Assembly (NCBI RefSeq): GCF_020497125.1
Contig: NC_059075.1
Location: 32,152,003 to 32,216,002, forward strand
Source: Mauremys mutica
Taxonomy: Eukaryota > Chordata > Testudines > Geoemydidae
Direction: 5' to 3'
Length of the DNA stretch: 64,000 bases
Of the stretch, positions 54,001 to 64,000 are shown in pieces (within the stretch, counting starts at the first letter, position 1; each line of letters starts with the position of its first letter). A model generated the notes under the pieces. It searched no databases, had not been told where the DNA came from, and worked only from the letters and a program-made list of their open reading frames with translations. The position numbers were made by a program, and so were the translations under genes.

Positions 54001-54408
54001 CATAGGCGCCGACTCCAGGGGTGCTCCGGGGCTGGAGCAGCCCCGGAAAAAAATTGGTGGGTGCTCAGCACCCACTAGCAGCTCCTAACCCCAACCCCCC
54101 TGCTCCAGCTTACCTTCACCTCCTCCGCGAGTGCGCTGCTGCATCCTGCTTTTCCCCGCTCCCTCCCAGCACTTGCGCCGTAAAACAGCTGATTCGCAGG
54201 GCAGGGAGGGGGGAGAAGGGGGAATGCGGCATGCTGGGGGAAGAGGCAGGGCCAGGGCGGGGATTTGGGGAAGGGATCCAATGGGGCAGAGTTAGGGTGG
54301 GGACTTTGGGGATGGGGTTGGAATGGGGGTGGGAACAGGGGTGCGGGAAAGGGTGGAGTCAGAGCAGGGCCAGGAGCAGGGGAGCACAGGCACCCACCGG
54401 CGCCTATG
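54001..54408. mobile_element. hAT-like element (408 bp)
   Basis: The ends CATAGGCGCCGACTCC and CACCGGCGCCTATG are inverted. The flanks carry an exact 8-bp duplication, AATGGGAG (53993-54000 and 54409-54416). It inserted into an old repeat containing 'gtgaagtcaatgggagc'. The interior is G-rich on one side and C-rich on the other, without coding motifs. The 8-bp duplication supports hAT although the ends lack the CAG start. Confidence 0.88.
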
Positions 54409-54500
54409 AATGGGAGCTTTACCATTGGGATCTTATTTTCCTTTCAATTACACAAATTTAATACCAATGGCATTTACTTCAGTGGAGTCAGATCTTTTTT

Positions 54501-54608
54501 AGGCCTTGATTCAGGAAAGCTGCTTAAACACTAGTTTAACTTTAAGCATATGCTTGAATCCCATTGAAGTCAATAAGACTTAAGCATATGCTTTCCTGAA
54601 TCAGGCCC
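54501..54608. repeat. Palindromic fold-back repeat (108 bp)
   Basis: 'aggccttgattcaggaaagc' at the left pairs with 'gctttcctgaatcaggccct' at the right, and 'aagcatatgctt' occurs in both arms around a centre 'attgaagtcaata'. Such fold-backs behave like old MITEs. Confidence 0.7.
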
Positions 54609-54823
54609 TTGATCTCGTAATCCTTCCATGCAGTAAAACCATACAATACACAAAAGCCAGAACATTGTCTGTAATGGGGATCAGGCAGTCAAACTGCATG
54701 CAAAATTTGAAAGTTACTACGGGGGGAATATATATAGACAGAGCTGTACATCTGCAGCTAGTAAGTTGTACATATAAGATGTGCTTTTAATAAAAGAAAT
54801 ATAGTATTGATGGCTGATAGTTA
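54609..54823. other. No recognised feature
   Basis: AT-rich, nothing recognised. Confidence 0.4.
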
Positions 54824-55430
54824 GGAGCCTACCAAATTCATGGCCATGAAAAACGCGTCACGGACCATGAAATCTGTCCCTCTGTGAAATCTGGTCTTTT
54901 GTGTGCTTTTACCCGCTACCATACAGATTTCATGGGGGAGACCAGCGTTTCTCAAATTGGGGGTCCTGACCCAAAAGGGAGTTGCGGGGCGGGGGGGGCG
55001 GTGTCGCAAGGTTATTTTACGCAGGTGGCAGCTGGAGAGTGGTGGCTGTTGGCTGAGTGCCCTGCTCTGCAGGCAGCAGCCTAGAAGTAAGGGTGGCAAT
55101 ACCATACCAGTCCATCCTTATTTCTGCGCTGCTGCTGGCGGCGGCTCTGCCTTCAGAGCTAGGCTCCCAGCCAGCAGCCACTGCTCTTCAGCTGCCCAGC
55201 TCTCAAGACAGTGCGGCCATCAGCAGCAGCACAGAAGTAAGGGTAGCAGTACCACAACCCCCCCACAATAACTTTGCAATCCCCACCACAACTCCTTGTT
55301 GGGTCAGGACCCTACAATTACAACACTGTGAAATTTCAGATTTAAATAGCAGAAATCATGAAATTTACAATTTTAAAAATCCTATGATGATGAAATTTAC
55401 CAAAATGGACCTTGAATTTGGTAGGGCCCC
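54824..55430. mobile_element. Unclassified element with inverted ends
   Basis: Left end 'ggagcctaccaaattcatgg' and right end 'ccttgaatttggtagggcccc' are inverted copies. Inside are 'cacggaccatgaaatct' and the related 'tgaaatttca.atttaaatag'. A GC-rich middle (54950-55320) with a CAG-type start 'cagcgtttctcaaattggggg' at 54943 may be a further, nested hAT-like insertion. No clear flanking duplication. Confidence 0.6.
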
Positions 55431-55934
55431 ACTGACTGTGGTATATTTTTGAGTTGCAGTTTTTGAAGCTGGATGGATGACAGGGGCTCTTAGACATAGC
55501 TTTTGGCAAGAATTTTCAGATAATAGGCAGCTGCTTGGCTGGGGTCAAATTGTCCTAGATTAACAACCAGTCAATTAGATCAATAGACAGAATTTCACAC
55601 ATATAGGCACTAATTGTTATTTGACAATTGAAAATATACTCCATGCCATTGTACATCCACCTATCAATGTATATATTCTGTTTTATCCTAGTCAGTGAGT
55701 TTATTAGAAATAAGTCTCTTTAAAAAGGAAGGAAAATATGAAAAAACTAAACCATCGAAGAATGTAAAAGCCCTGCTGTCAAATTAAAGCATTCGGCATC
55801 TCTTTTCATGTAAGAGCTGCCTTTGACAAGAAAAAGCTTGAGTTATGTTTGTCAGCCTGGATTAATGGCCAAGAAGAACCTCAGAATATATTTAAATTAT
55901 AAGATAAAGGGGCAGGGACCATCTTTTTGTTATG
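55431..55934. other. No recognised feature
   Basis: AT-rich, nothing recognised. Confidence 0.4.
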
Positions 55935-55937
55935 TTA

Positions 55938-56234
55938 GGCCTGGTCTACACTAAAAAGGGGGGTTTGAATTAGGGTACGCACATTCAGCTACGTGAATAG
56001 CATAGCTGAATTTGAAGTACCCTAGTTCGAACTACTCACCTGTCCAGACGCGGCGGGGTCGAACTCCGCGGCTCCCCCGCCGACTCCGCCACCGCCGTTT
56101 GCCATGGTGGAGTACCGGAGTCGACCACAGCGCTTCCGGAGTTCGAACTATCGCGTCTAGATCAGACGCGATAGTTCGAACTCCGAGAAGTCGAACTCAC
56201 CGTGTTGACCCGGCCGGTAAGTGTAAACCTACCC
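55938..56234. mobile_element. Harbinger-type MITE (297 bp)
   Basis: The ends are 'ggcctggtctacactaaaaa' and 'taagtgtaaacctaccc', with exact TTA on both sides (55935-55937, 56235-56237). The interior has several 'agttcgaact' palindromes and an exact inverted pair, 'gagttcgaactatcgcgtct' and 'agacgcgatagttcgaactc' (56138-56181). Confidence 0.85.
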
Positions 56235-56237
56235 TTA

Positions 56238-56490
56238 GTGCAGCACCTGTGTGCTACAGCAATAGAAATTATAGATGGTGATTTAGGAAGAAAGCAGAGT
56301 TGGTCTTCATCTGTCCAAGAAGTATAAACTATTATCAGTAGCATGAGACGTTTAATTTTATTTCCATAGTTGAAAAATATAATCTTTATCTAATTTCATT
56401 TTAAAAAAATTCTTCCATGCTGGAACATTACATACCAACTCTCAGCTAGTGATGTGAAGCCCTTTAAAACTGAGGTTGCTAATGGAAATA
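56238..56490. other. No recognised feature
   Basis: AT-rich, nothing recognised. Confidence 0.4.
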
Positions 56491-56748
56491 TGTAGCACTT
56501 ATATGGGACTACTAGGGTTATATTTACTCGCACCCTGTCCCTTTAAGGATGGGAGCTCTGCTGAAGAAGTCAAAGGGCACAGTTCTGGGGAGCAGGGTGT
56601 GGTTGCCACAGGAGAGTTTAGTGCAATGTACTCCAATTCGGAAAGGACTCCTCAGCATTCAAGAGTGTGCAAGCTGTGTGTGTTGTTTTAGATACTACGT
56701 TTAATAAAACTCCAGTTTTAAAACTGACCCTGCTCTGGGAGTATAACA
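56491..56748 (+). mobile_element. Putative small LTR (258 bp)
   Basis: Starts TGTAGCACTTATATGGG and ends GGGAGTATAACA, with AATAAA at 56703-56708, 40 bp before the end. This layout suits an LTR, but flanking bases do not form a duplication and no internal region is present. Confidence 0.4.
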
Positions 56749-56911
56749 AAGGCTGATCAACAAACCTTTAATACTGGTATTTATTTCTACATTTCATCTT
56801 CCAAGATCTTAAATATTACATGACCTTACAGCCATAACTTAACTCTCATGGTACTCATATGAGGTAGTCAAGAGTTCTTGCAGATGGTTAAACTGAGGCA
56901 CAGAGAACTTA

Positions 56912-57200
56912 GGGTATGTCTACATTGTATTGTAAACCCAGGTTGGTGGGCCCCAGGTTTATGGGCTTGGTGTTTCCAAACAACATTTGAGCATCCACAT
57001 TGCATTGTAAGCCTGGGCTTACAATTGCTGGACCCGGGTCTCTCAGGTGAGCTATTGTCTGCACAGTGCCGTATAGACACCTTCTGACTTGTGTCTGCAG
57101 CTTGACCAATGTCCACACTGCAAAATGACACAGGTCTCGTACTTGAATCACAGTGCAACTTGGGCTCTGACCTACTGCCCTAGCAGGGCCTGAGTTACCA
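56912..57200. mobile_element. Harbinger-type MITE, right end unclear
   Basis: Starts 'gggtatgtctacattgtatt' after TTA (56909-56911) and includes 'catccacattgcattgtaagcctgggcttaca' and 'gtccacactgcaaaatgac'. The matching right end was not found. Confidence 0.55.
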
Positions 57201-58055
57201 CATGTTACTCCATTTTTATGCCTGTGTAACTCCACTGCAATAACCATATTGACATAGATATAAAATCAAAATAATGCAGTGGTGAGGCACGCCCAAGGAA
57301 AGCAAATTCAGTGATACATAAATGTGCTGTAAACAACAGATGTAAAACTTTGTACAAGTGACTCAGAACGTAATAAACAAAATAAATATTATCTGGTAGT
57401 GATGACTAACATTGAGGAAAAAACTGAAGTAGGTTTTTTAATTGCCTGTTTGAGGAGTATTTAGTTATGTTACACAATACCTCAACTGTGTGTATTCTGA
57501 TTTTACATAGAACCACTGAAAAGTTTTTGCCTTCTGAAAACTAAATGTTGAGTATCACATTTGCATTAGAATCAAAGATTCATCACATCACAGAATCTAG
57601 ATTCAAAGGACCTATTATTCAGAGGACTTCTTTCCAAGTCTATTCCCCTGGAATTGTAGGAAGTTGACATATACCACGTAATGGGACTCACACCTCTTCT
57701 TATGAAGAACTCCTAAGGGGCTAATTAGAGGCGCTCATTTTTTCATAATGTAGACCACAACTCATGGACACTTCTCCTCCCATTCATGATTGTGCAGACC
57801 AGTTCATCTCCCATTCACAAGTACAATACATCCTTGCCGTCCCTTTTAATCCTATGATTCTATCACTGTGGCAACTGCAGTAGTTGTTAACTTGGAAAGT
57901 AATAATAAGAAATGACTGGGAATATTTTTAGCTGCCTTTAATGTGATTTAGCTGCTTGAAAAAAGGGAAATGGACACACCCGCAAGTGTTAAGTGGACCA
58001 CCAGTAAATCACAAACCACAGTTTGACAGCCCATGAGCTAGTGAGCTCAGTTTCA
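57201..58055. other. No recognised gene
   Basis: AT-rich. 'gtcccttttaatcctatgattctat' at 57839-57863 looks like the tail of a plus-strand CR1, but the body upstream is too decayed to delimit. Confidence 0.35.
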
Positions 58056-58345
58056 GGAAGCTTTTCCTGATACTCATCCTAAATTTTCCCTTCCTTAATT
58101 TCAGTCATTTAGACTTACACCTATTATTATCCTAAATAATTCCTCTACTTTCTCTGTGTTTACATCCTTCAAATATTTGTAGATTGTTACCAGGTTTATC
58201 CTGCATTACCAAATATTTGCAGTCTGTTAATTAGCTGTCTCATACCAAGTTAATATTATTTCTCTCCTCATCTTTCTTCATCAGTCAGTTCTTTCAGACC
58301 CTTGATCATTTTTGTTGCTCTCCTCTGAACTCCCTTCAGTTTGCC
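58056..58345 (-). mobile_element. CR1 fragment, RT C-terminal part
   Basis: The plus strand 'acccttgatcatttttgttgctctcctctgaactcccttcagtttgcca' is the reverse complement of the CR1 region encoding '..KLEGVQRRATKMIKGLE'-like text, compare 63366-63420. The part before it ('catccttcaaatatttgtagattgttaccagg') is also CR1. Confidence 0.7.
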
Positions 58346-59264
58346 AACACAAGGCCCAAAAATGGACAATTTATATCAGCTGAGGTTCAGGCTTGATATA
58401 CTTAGGCCCAGGTTGTCTCCTTTCCTTCTGTCAGCAGAATGGACCTTTCACACAAACAGCTCTACTTTAAGGAGAAGCAAATGCCACCCCCATGACACCG
58501 TCAACCTCTTCTGGGACTCAGTGTAGGGCTTATGAGGCAGGAAGGGTTACCACAAGGAACTGGCTGTGCTTCATTACCATCTCCCAAAGACACCACAAAG
58601 GATTTTATCGTGAGGGCTAATGTCACTTCCAGCAGCATTAATTCATAGGTTTCCCTCGGTGGATTCTGCTTGAGAGGAACTAGGCTAACTGTAGCAAGGC
58701 TGCTAAGGTAGAGAGGGGTCAGCAAAGCTGCATGGAGGGAGGAGAGGTTTCTTTTCTGTGGTTCCTCTGGTTCCTAAGGACTGGGAAGCCTCCTCCTCCC
58801 CAGAGAACTCTATGGCCCTTTGACTCAAAGGGTTGGTTATAGGATAGCGGACTGAGCAGGAAACAAGTAGTACAATGCAAGTACCCACCCATCCTTGCAG
58901 TCAATAGCACATTTTCCTTGACATCTCTCTCAGAAGAATTTGCTGTAAAGATACAATATTGGCTGTTTATACTGTAGGTGGCTGGGGCAGGGGAAGGTAA
59001 TTTTTTTTCAGACAGAAAATGCATGCAGAAGGGAGAAGTTTCTCAGAAGTGAGGCCTGTTGGTTTTTTAAAACATGATTCATGCAAAGTTCATCTGGGTT
59101 CCTCACAAAGGCTTCAAAACAATTACATATATATATTTATAGGCAGGCTCTTGCTATCTGTATACTAATGTTGGCTTTCACTCTAACATTGGCCACAAAC
59201 TGCCTTTGGGATTCTGAAAGTTAAATAGGGAAGGAGTTTGGAAATTCACCTGTCTTCCAGGCTA
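58346..59264. other. No recognised feature
   Basis: Nothing recognised in about 0.9 kb. Confidence 0.4.
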
Positions 59265-59985
59265 ACAAAAGATATGGGAAATGACTGCCTAGGAAGGCGT
59301 ACTGCAGAAAGGGATCTGGGGGGTCATAGTGGATCGCAAGCTCAATATGAGTCAATAGTGTAACACTGTTGCAAAAAAAAAAAGCAAACATCATTCTGGG
59401 ATGTATTAGCAATAGTGTAAGCAAGACACAAAAAGTAATTAGTCTATTCTACTCCGCACTGATTAGGCCTCAGCTGGAGTATTGTGTCCAGTTCTGGGCA
59501 CAACATTTCAGGAAAGATGTAGGATAAACTGGAGAAAGTCCAGAGAACAGCAACAAAAATGATTAAAGGTCTAGAAAATATGATCTATGAGGGAAGATTG
59601 AAAAAAAATAAGTTTGTTTAGTCTAGAGAAGAGAAGACTGAGAGGGGACATGATAACAGTTTTCAAGTAAATGAAAGATTGTTACAAGGAGGAGGGAGAA
59701 AAATTGTTCTCCTTAGCCTCTGATGATAGGACAAGAAGCAATGGGCTTAAATTGCAGCAAGGGTGGTTTAGGACATTAGGAAAGCCTTTCTAATGGGTGG
59801 TTAAGCACTGGAATAAATTGCATAGGGAGGTTGTGGAATCTTCATCGCTGGAGATTTTTAAGAACAGGTTAGACAAACACCTGTAAGGGATGGTCTAGAT
59901 TATACTTAGTCCTGTCTTGAGTGCAGGGGACTGGACAAGATGACCTCTCGAGTTCCCTTCCTGTCCTATAATTCTATGAAATCAT
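59265..59985 (+). mobile_element. CR1 3' part with tail
   Basis: '[19 protein letters not shown]'-type text (about 59467-59525), 'TKMIKGLENMIYEGRLKK' (about 59552-59605), 'RGDMITVFK' and '[27 protein letters not shown]' lead to a CR1 3' end, 'gatgacctctcgagttcccttcctgtcctataattctatgaa'. Frameshifts occur throughout. It belongs to a different CR1 subfamily from 11935-19472. Confidence 0.8.
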
Positions 59986-60204
59986 GGTCTGAACAGTCTA
60001 ACCGTAGCAAACTCTTAAAGCAACTTTGAATAGCACTCGTCTTCAGTGGAAGGAGGTTCAGAAACATATTGCCTTTAATACCAACTTATGTGCATGCAAT
60101 GCAACTATTGTTCAAGGCTAGTCTACCACACTTTATTGTATACCCTGGCCACGCACAAAGTATTTGTTTCAGTCTGCACTATAAAGGTTAACTGTAAGCA
60201 GATG

Positions 60205-60872
60205 ATTAACACAATTAATATTAACAACAAGGAGGAAGGAACACAAGCCAGAATAGGGAAAGAACAGCTTAAAGAACATTTAGATAAGTTAGATATATTC
60301 AAGTAAGCAGGACGTGATGAAATTCACCCTTGGATACTTAAAGAACTAGCATGAAGCAATCTTGGAACCATTAGTAATTATTTTTGAGAAATCATGGAGG
60401 ATGTGTGAGGTCCCAGAGGACTGGAGAAGGGCAAATATAGTACCTATCTTTAAAAAGGAGAACAAAAAGGACCTGGAGAATTATAGATGAGTTAGCCTAA
60501 ATTTGATACCTGGAAATATACTGGGACAAACTGTTAATCAATCAATTTGTAAGCACCCATCATAGAGGATAAAAATAGAGTAATAAGTAACAGCCAGCAT
60601 GGATTTGTCAAGAACAAATCATGCCAAACCAACCTAATTTCCTTCTTTGAAAAGGTTACTGGACTAGTGCAAAAGGGGACGGGGGAGGGAAGCAGTAGAT
60701 ATGATATACCTTGATTTTAGTAGGGCTTTTGACACAGTCCCACATGACATTTTCATAAGCAAACTAGGTAAATGTGGTCTAGATGAAATTACTATAAGGT
60801 GGATGCACAACTGGTTGATGACCAAACACAAAGAGTAATTATCAGTGGTTCGCTGTCAATCTGGGAGGGTGT
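60205..60872 (+). mobile_element. CR1 RT, 5' half, interrupted
   Basis: 'NKEEGTQARIGKEQLKEHLDKLDIFK' (60226-60303) precedes the RT domain. 'gccagcatggatttgtcaagaacaaatcatgcc', 'tataccttgattttagtagggcttttgacacagtcccaca' (motif A, about 60705-60745) and 'ataaggtggatgcacaactgg' follow in broken frames. CR1 text ends at 60872 with 'ctgggagggtgt' and resumes at about 62877. Confidence 0.8.
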
Positions 60873-62876
60873 TTCTGTGGCAGCTATGGTAATTTCCGGC
60901 AATGTCTTTGAAAGACCTGATTGTATTAAGGTTATGTATTATTGTGGGCCAGTAGTGTACTGAACATCTCTATGGGAGGGTGTGACATTACTGACATGAA
61001 CTGTGACCGTATAGATCATTGTTGCAACCAAGGTCCTATAGTTGCACCAAATCTTGTACAAAGGAGGTCAAGTAAGGTGTCTATGAAAAGGTTGTAATAT
61101 GCTGGTTATGATTATGCTGCCTATATGTGTGTATCATTTTTGTATTTGAAGTTATGAATATTGGCTATGTACTTGTATCTCAATGTGTTTGATTCTAAGT
61201 AGCATTAGTAAAGCATTTGGTCAGCTTCTTGAGAAAGAATTCTTCAGATTAAGTGCCCAATCAAGAAACACTTAACTTACAATGGACCTTGGGAGACTCC
61301 AGTCCACATATGAGGAGCCTTCCTGGGAATGTTCAAGGTAGCATGTGAGCAATGACTGCTCTACCTGTAAAAAACTGAGTCATGCATGGACATGTGACTT
61401 GCCCATGTGACTCCAAACTTCATCTTGCTGCTGTGATTTTCCACAGTAAGAACAAAGGGGTGTCCTTCCACATGGCAGAGGATGTAAAAGGCCCTGGAAA
61501 CCCCTCCATTTTGTCTTCAGTCCTGCTTCTTACCTCTGGAGGAACTTTGCTACAAACTAAAGCTCTGAACAATGGACTGAATGACCCATCCAAATCTGTG
61601 AATATACTCCAGAGACTTGATTTGAGCCTGCAGTTTATTCCATCACTGCTACAAGCTGGAACCAAGAACTTTGCCATTACTGTATGTAATTAATTCCATT
61701 TAACCAATTTTAACTCTCATCTATATTTCTTTCTTTTTATGAATAAACCTTTAGATTTTAGATTGGCAACAGCGTGATTTGTGGGTAAGATCTGACTTGT
61801 ATATTGATCTGGGTCTGGGGCTTGGTCCTTTGGGATCGGGAGAACCCTTTTTCTTTCACTGGAGTATTGGTTTTCATAACCATTCATCCCCATAAGGAGT
61901 GACTGCTGGTGGTGATACTGGGAAACTGGAGTGTCCGAGGGTATTGCTTTTATGACTTCTGGTTAGGCAGTGGGTTAAAACCGAAGTCCTCTCTGTTTGG
62001 CTGGTTTGGTGTTCCTTAGTAGTGGAGGAACCCCAGCCTTGGGCTATGACTGCCCTGCTCTAAGCAATTTGTCCTGAATTGGTACTCTTAGTAGTGTCCT
62101 GCCAAAGGTCGTGTTGTTATAGAGGGATATGACAGATGTGAGACCTGGGAGTTCAAAAGACTATACTGGAAATGTACCAGACAGGTACAATACCCAGGGG
62201 ACTTTGGGACAATAAGTAGATTTCCTGGAGAATCCCTAGGAAGAGGTGAATGCAAATTAGCCAACTATCGTTATGGGAAAACCCAGCCTTTTGACGTTAA
62301 GCCATGAAGAGGAGCTTTGTCTGCTGACTACCTGTTGCAGAAGGCCAACATCAATAGCTGGAACTGTATAAAGAAACAGCTGATCTGCCCAGCCTTTGTT
62401 CTGGATCTAAGTTGGATATGAAGTGGCAACCACAGGAAAACCCCACTTGTGGGTTTTGAAGGACTAAAACCTACCAGAGCCCCAGGATGGAGTTGGGAAT
62501 GATCTCTGGTAAGCTTTTAGCATGCATGTAGGACCTTTCATTGTTTTTTATATATTTTCTCAGTATTGCTTTTATAATAGCCCCAGTATTGCTAAGCCCA
62601 GTGCTTGCTTAGAAGGAACTGTGTAGTAACTTATAATTGCCCTAGGAGAGAAAGCAAAGGGTAGGCACTGGCCTTTTTAGGCAGTCTGGCTTGCTGGGGA
62701 TATCACATTGTAAATCAGGTAGCTGTGCAGCTTTAAAATGCCTGGTCAGAAGGAAGTGAAATGCAGGTCTCCACCCAGGAGAGGTGCCTTGTGGGAGCTG
62801 AAAACCTTGTAGTTGGTGCCCTTGGTGGACCATGGATGGAGAATACAGGTGCATTTGCCTTGAAACTGTGATGGTA
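60873..62876 (+). mobile_element. 2-kb insertion in CR1, LTR-like
   Basis: The insertion separates two consecutive parts of one CR1. The CR1 word 'gggagggtgt' (60863-60872) recurs at 60974-60983, where TGTGACATTACTGACATG begins. Within it, AATAAA at 61742-61747 precedes 'cctttagattttagattggcaacagcgtg', and 'tcttggtcctttgggatcggg'-type text follows, resembling a repeated LTR I associate with turtle genomes. No retroviral gene was seen. It may be a large LTR plus flanking repeat. Confidence 0.5.
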
Positions 62877-63835
62877 ACTAGTGGAGGTACTGCACAGGTC
62901 AATCCTAGATCTGGTACTATTTAACATTTTCAGTTATGACTTGGATAATGGAGTGGAGAGTATGCTTATAAAATTTGCGGGAAGGGTTGCTAGCGCTTTG
63001 GAGGACAGAATCAGAATTCATAACAGCCTACAAATTGGTCTAAAATAAACAAGATGAAATTCAATAAAGACAAGGGCAAAACCTATACGTAGGAAGGGGA
63101 AAAAATCAAATGCACAACTACAAAATGGGGAATAGCTGGCCAATCGGCAATATTCCTGAAAAAGAGCTGGGGAGTTATAATGGATCAAAAATTGAATAGG
63201 AGTCAACAATGTGATGCAGACATGAAAAAGGTTAATATTCTGGGGTGTATTAAATGGAGTGTTATATATAAAACATGGGAGGTAATTGTCCCATTCTACT
63301 CAGCACTGGTGAGGCCTCAGCTGGAATAGAGTCCAGTGTACGGTGCCACACTTTAGGGAAGATGTGTACAAATTGGGGATAATCCAGAAGAGATCAACAA
63401 AAATGATAAAAGGTTTAGAAAACCTAAGCTATGAGGAAAGGTTAAAAAAACTGGACAGGTTTAGTCCTGAGAAAAGAAAACTGCAGGAGGACCTGATAAC
63501 AATCTTCAAATATGTTAAGGGCTGTTATAAAGAGAATAGTGATAAATTCTTCTCCATGTCCACAGAAAGTAGACCCAGTAAATAGAAGTAATGGCTCAAT
63601 CTGCAGCCAGGGAGATTTGTTAGATATTAGGAAAACATTGCTAAATATAAGGATAGTTAAGCAGTGGAATGGGCTTCCAAGGGAGGTTGAGGAATCCCTG
63701 TCATTTGAGGTCTTTAAGAACTGATTAGACAAAACAGCTGTTTGGAATGGTCTAGGTCTATTTGATCCTGCCTCTGCGGTGGGTTCGACTAGATGACCTC
63801 TCAAGGTCATTGCTATGATTCTGTGGTTCACTGTA
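62877..63835 (+). mobile_element. CR1 RT, 3' half and tail
   Basis: Begins at 'actagtggaggtactgcac', corresponding to the RT motif before the catalytic loop. 'LVLFNIFSYDLDNGVES' is near 62910-62960; the FADD motif is degraded ('KFAGR'). 'DVYKLGIIQKRSTKMIKGLENLSYEERLKKLDRFSPEKRKLQEDLITIFKYVKG' is at 63361-63522. The end reads 'gatgacctctcaaggtcattgctatgattctgtg'. Confidence 0.82.
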
Positions 63836-64000
63836 CTGAACCAGGAAAGAACCATAGTTAATGCTAAGTATAAAATATCCAAAAGCATACGAACATTGTG
63901 GCAATTTTACCACTTTCAATTAACAGTTATTACAGCAGGTGTGAAGAGCATTCACTTCATTTAAAGCTGAATTATGTCATACTGTAAGTACATACATTGC
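63836..64000. other. No recognised feature
   Basis: Short AT-rich end of the window. Confidence 0.4.

Noticed and set aside
53214..54461. Open frames of 70-146 residues in the hAT elements
   Set aside because: GC-rich repeat interiors without conserved residues. The enclosing elements have clear ends and duplications.
61382..61693. A 103-residue frame as a host gene exon
   Set aside because: It lies inside a repeat-like insertion that splits a CR1 and has no recognised domain or splice context.

Overview
This window looks like intergenic DNA from a turtle genome, probably a cryptodire. The case rests on repeat content: many CR1 LINE fragments, one tRNA-derived SINE of the cryptodiran type with a CR1-like tail, a Penelope-like element (PLE), a DIRS-type tyrosine-recombinase retrotransposon, PIF/Harbinger elements with a Myb/SANT-like gene, and at least ten short hAT elements with visible 8-bp target-site duplications (TSDs). 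I recognise no host exon, tRNA, rRNA, CRISPR array or bacterial feature. The species call is inference from remembered repeat families; no search was run.

Layout. 1-7.4 kb: two copies of an unclassified repeat, two hAT elements, a broken Ty3/gypsy Gag-protease remnant and two CR1 pieces. 7.8-11.9 kb: a minisatellite and a nested Harbinger-type MITE. 11.9-19.5 kb: a near full-length but degenerate CR1 whose 3' end is split by a PLE on the minus strand. That PLE has an uninterrupted reverse transcriptase plus GIY-YIG endonuclease frame and two 392-bp terminal direct repeats that read as identical, so it is the youngest-looking and most interesting object here. 19.9-28.6 kb: hAT and Harbinger elements and a GC-rich minisatellite. 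28.6-34.5 kb: a decayed DIRS-type element on the minus strand (Gag-like, RT, RNase H, tyrosine recombinase, terminal repeats) with a SINE inside it. 34.9-46.2 kb: more hAT elements, a putative LTR, an internally deleted ERV with a proline-tRNA primer site, and CR1 plus a second LINE type. 46.7-53 kb: Harbinger elements, one splitting a minus-strand jockey-like LINE. 53-57 kb: a solo LTR, hAT elements and MITEs. 57.8-64 kb: CR1 pieces, one split by a 2-kb insertion.

The elements do not form a pathway. They record layered insertions: PLE into CR1, SINE into DIRS, MITE into Harbinger, Harbinger into LINE, a short PLE copy into an LTR, and hAT beside an LTR. The PLE carries both enzymatic activities expected for its own mobility. 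The hAT and most Harbinger copies are non-autonomous and would have needed enzymes from elsewhere.
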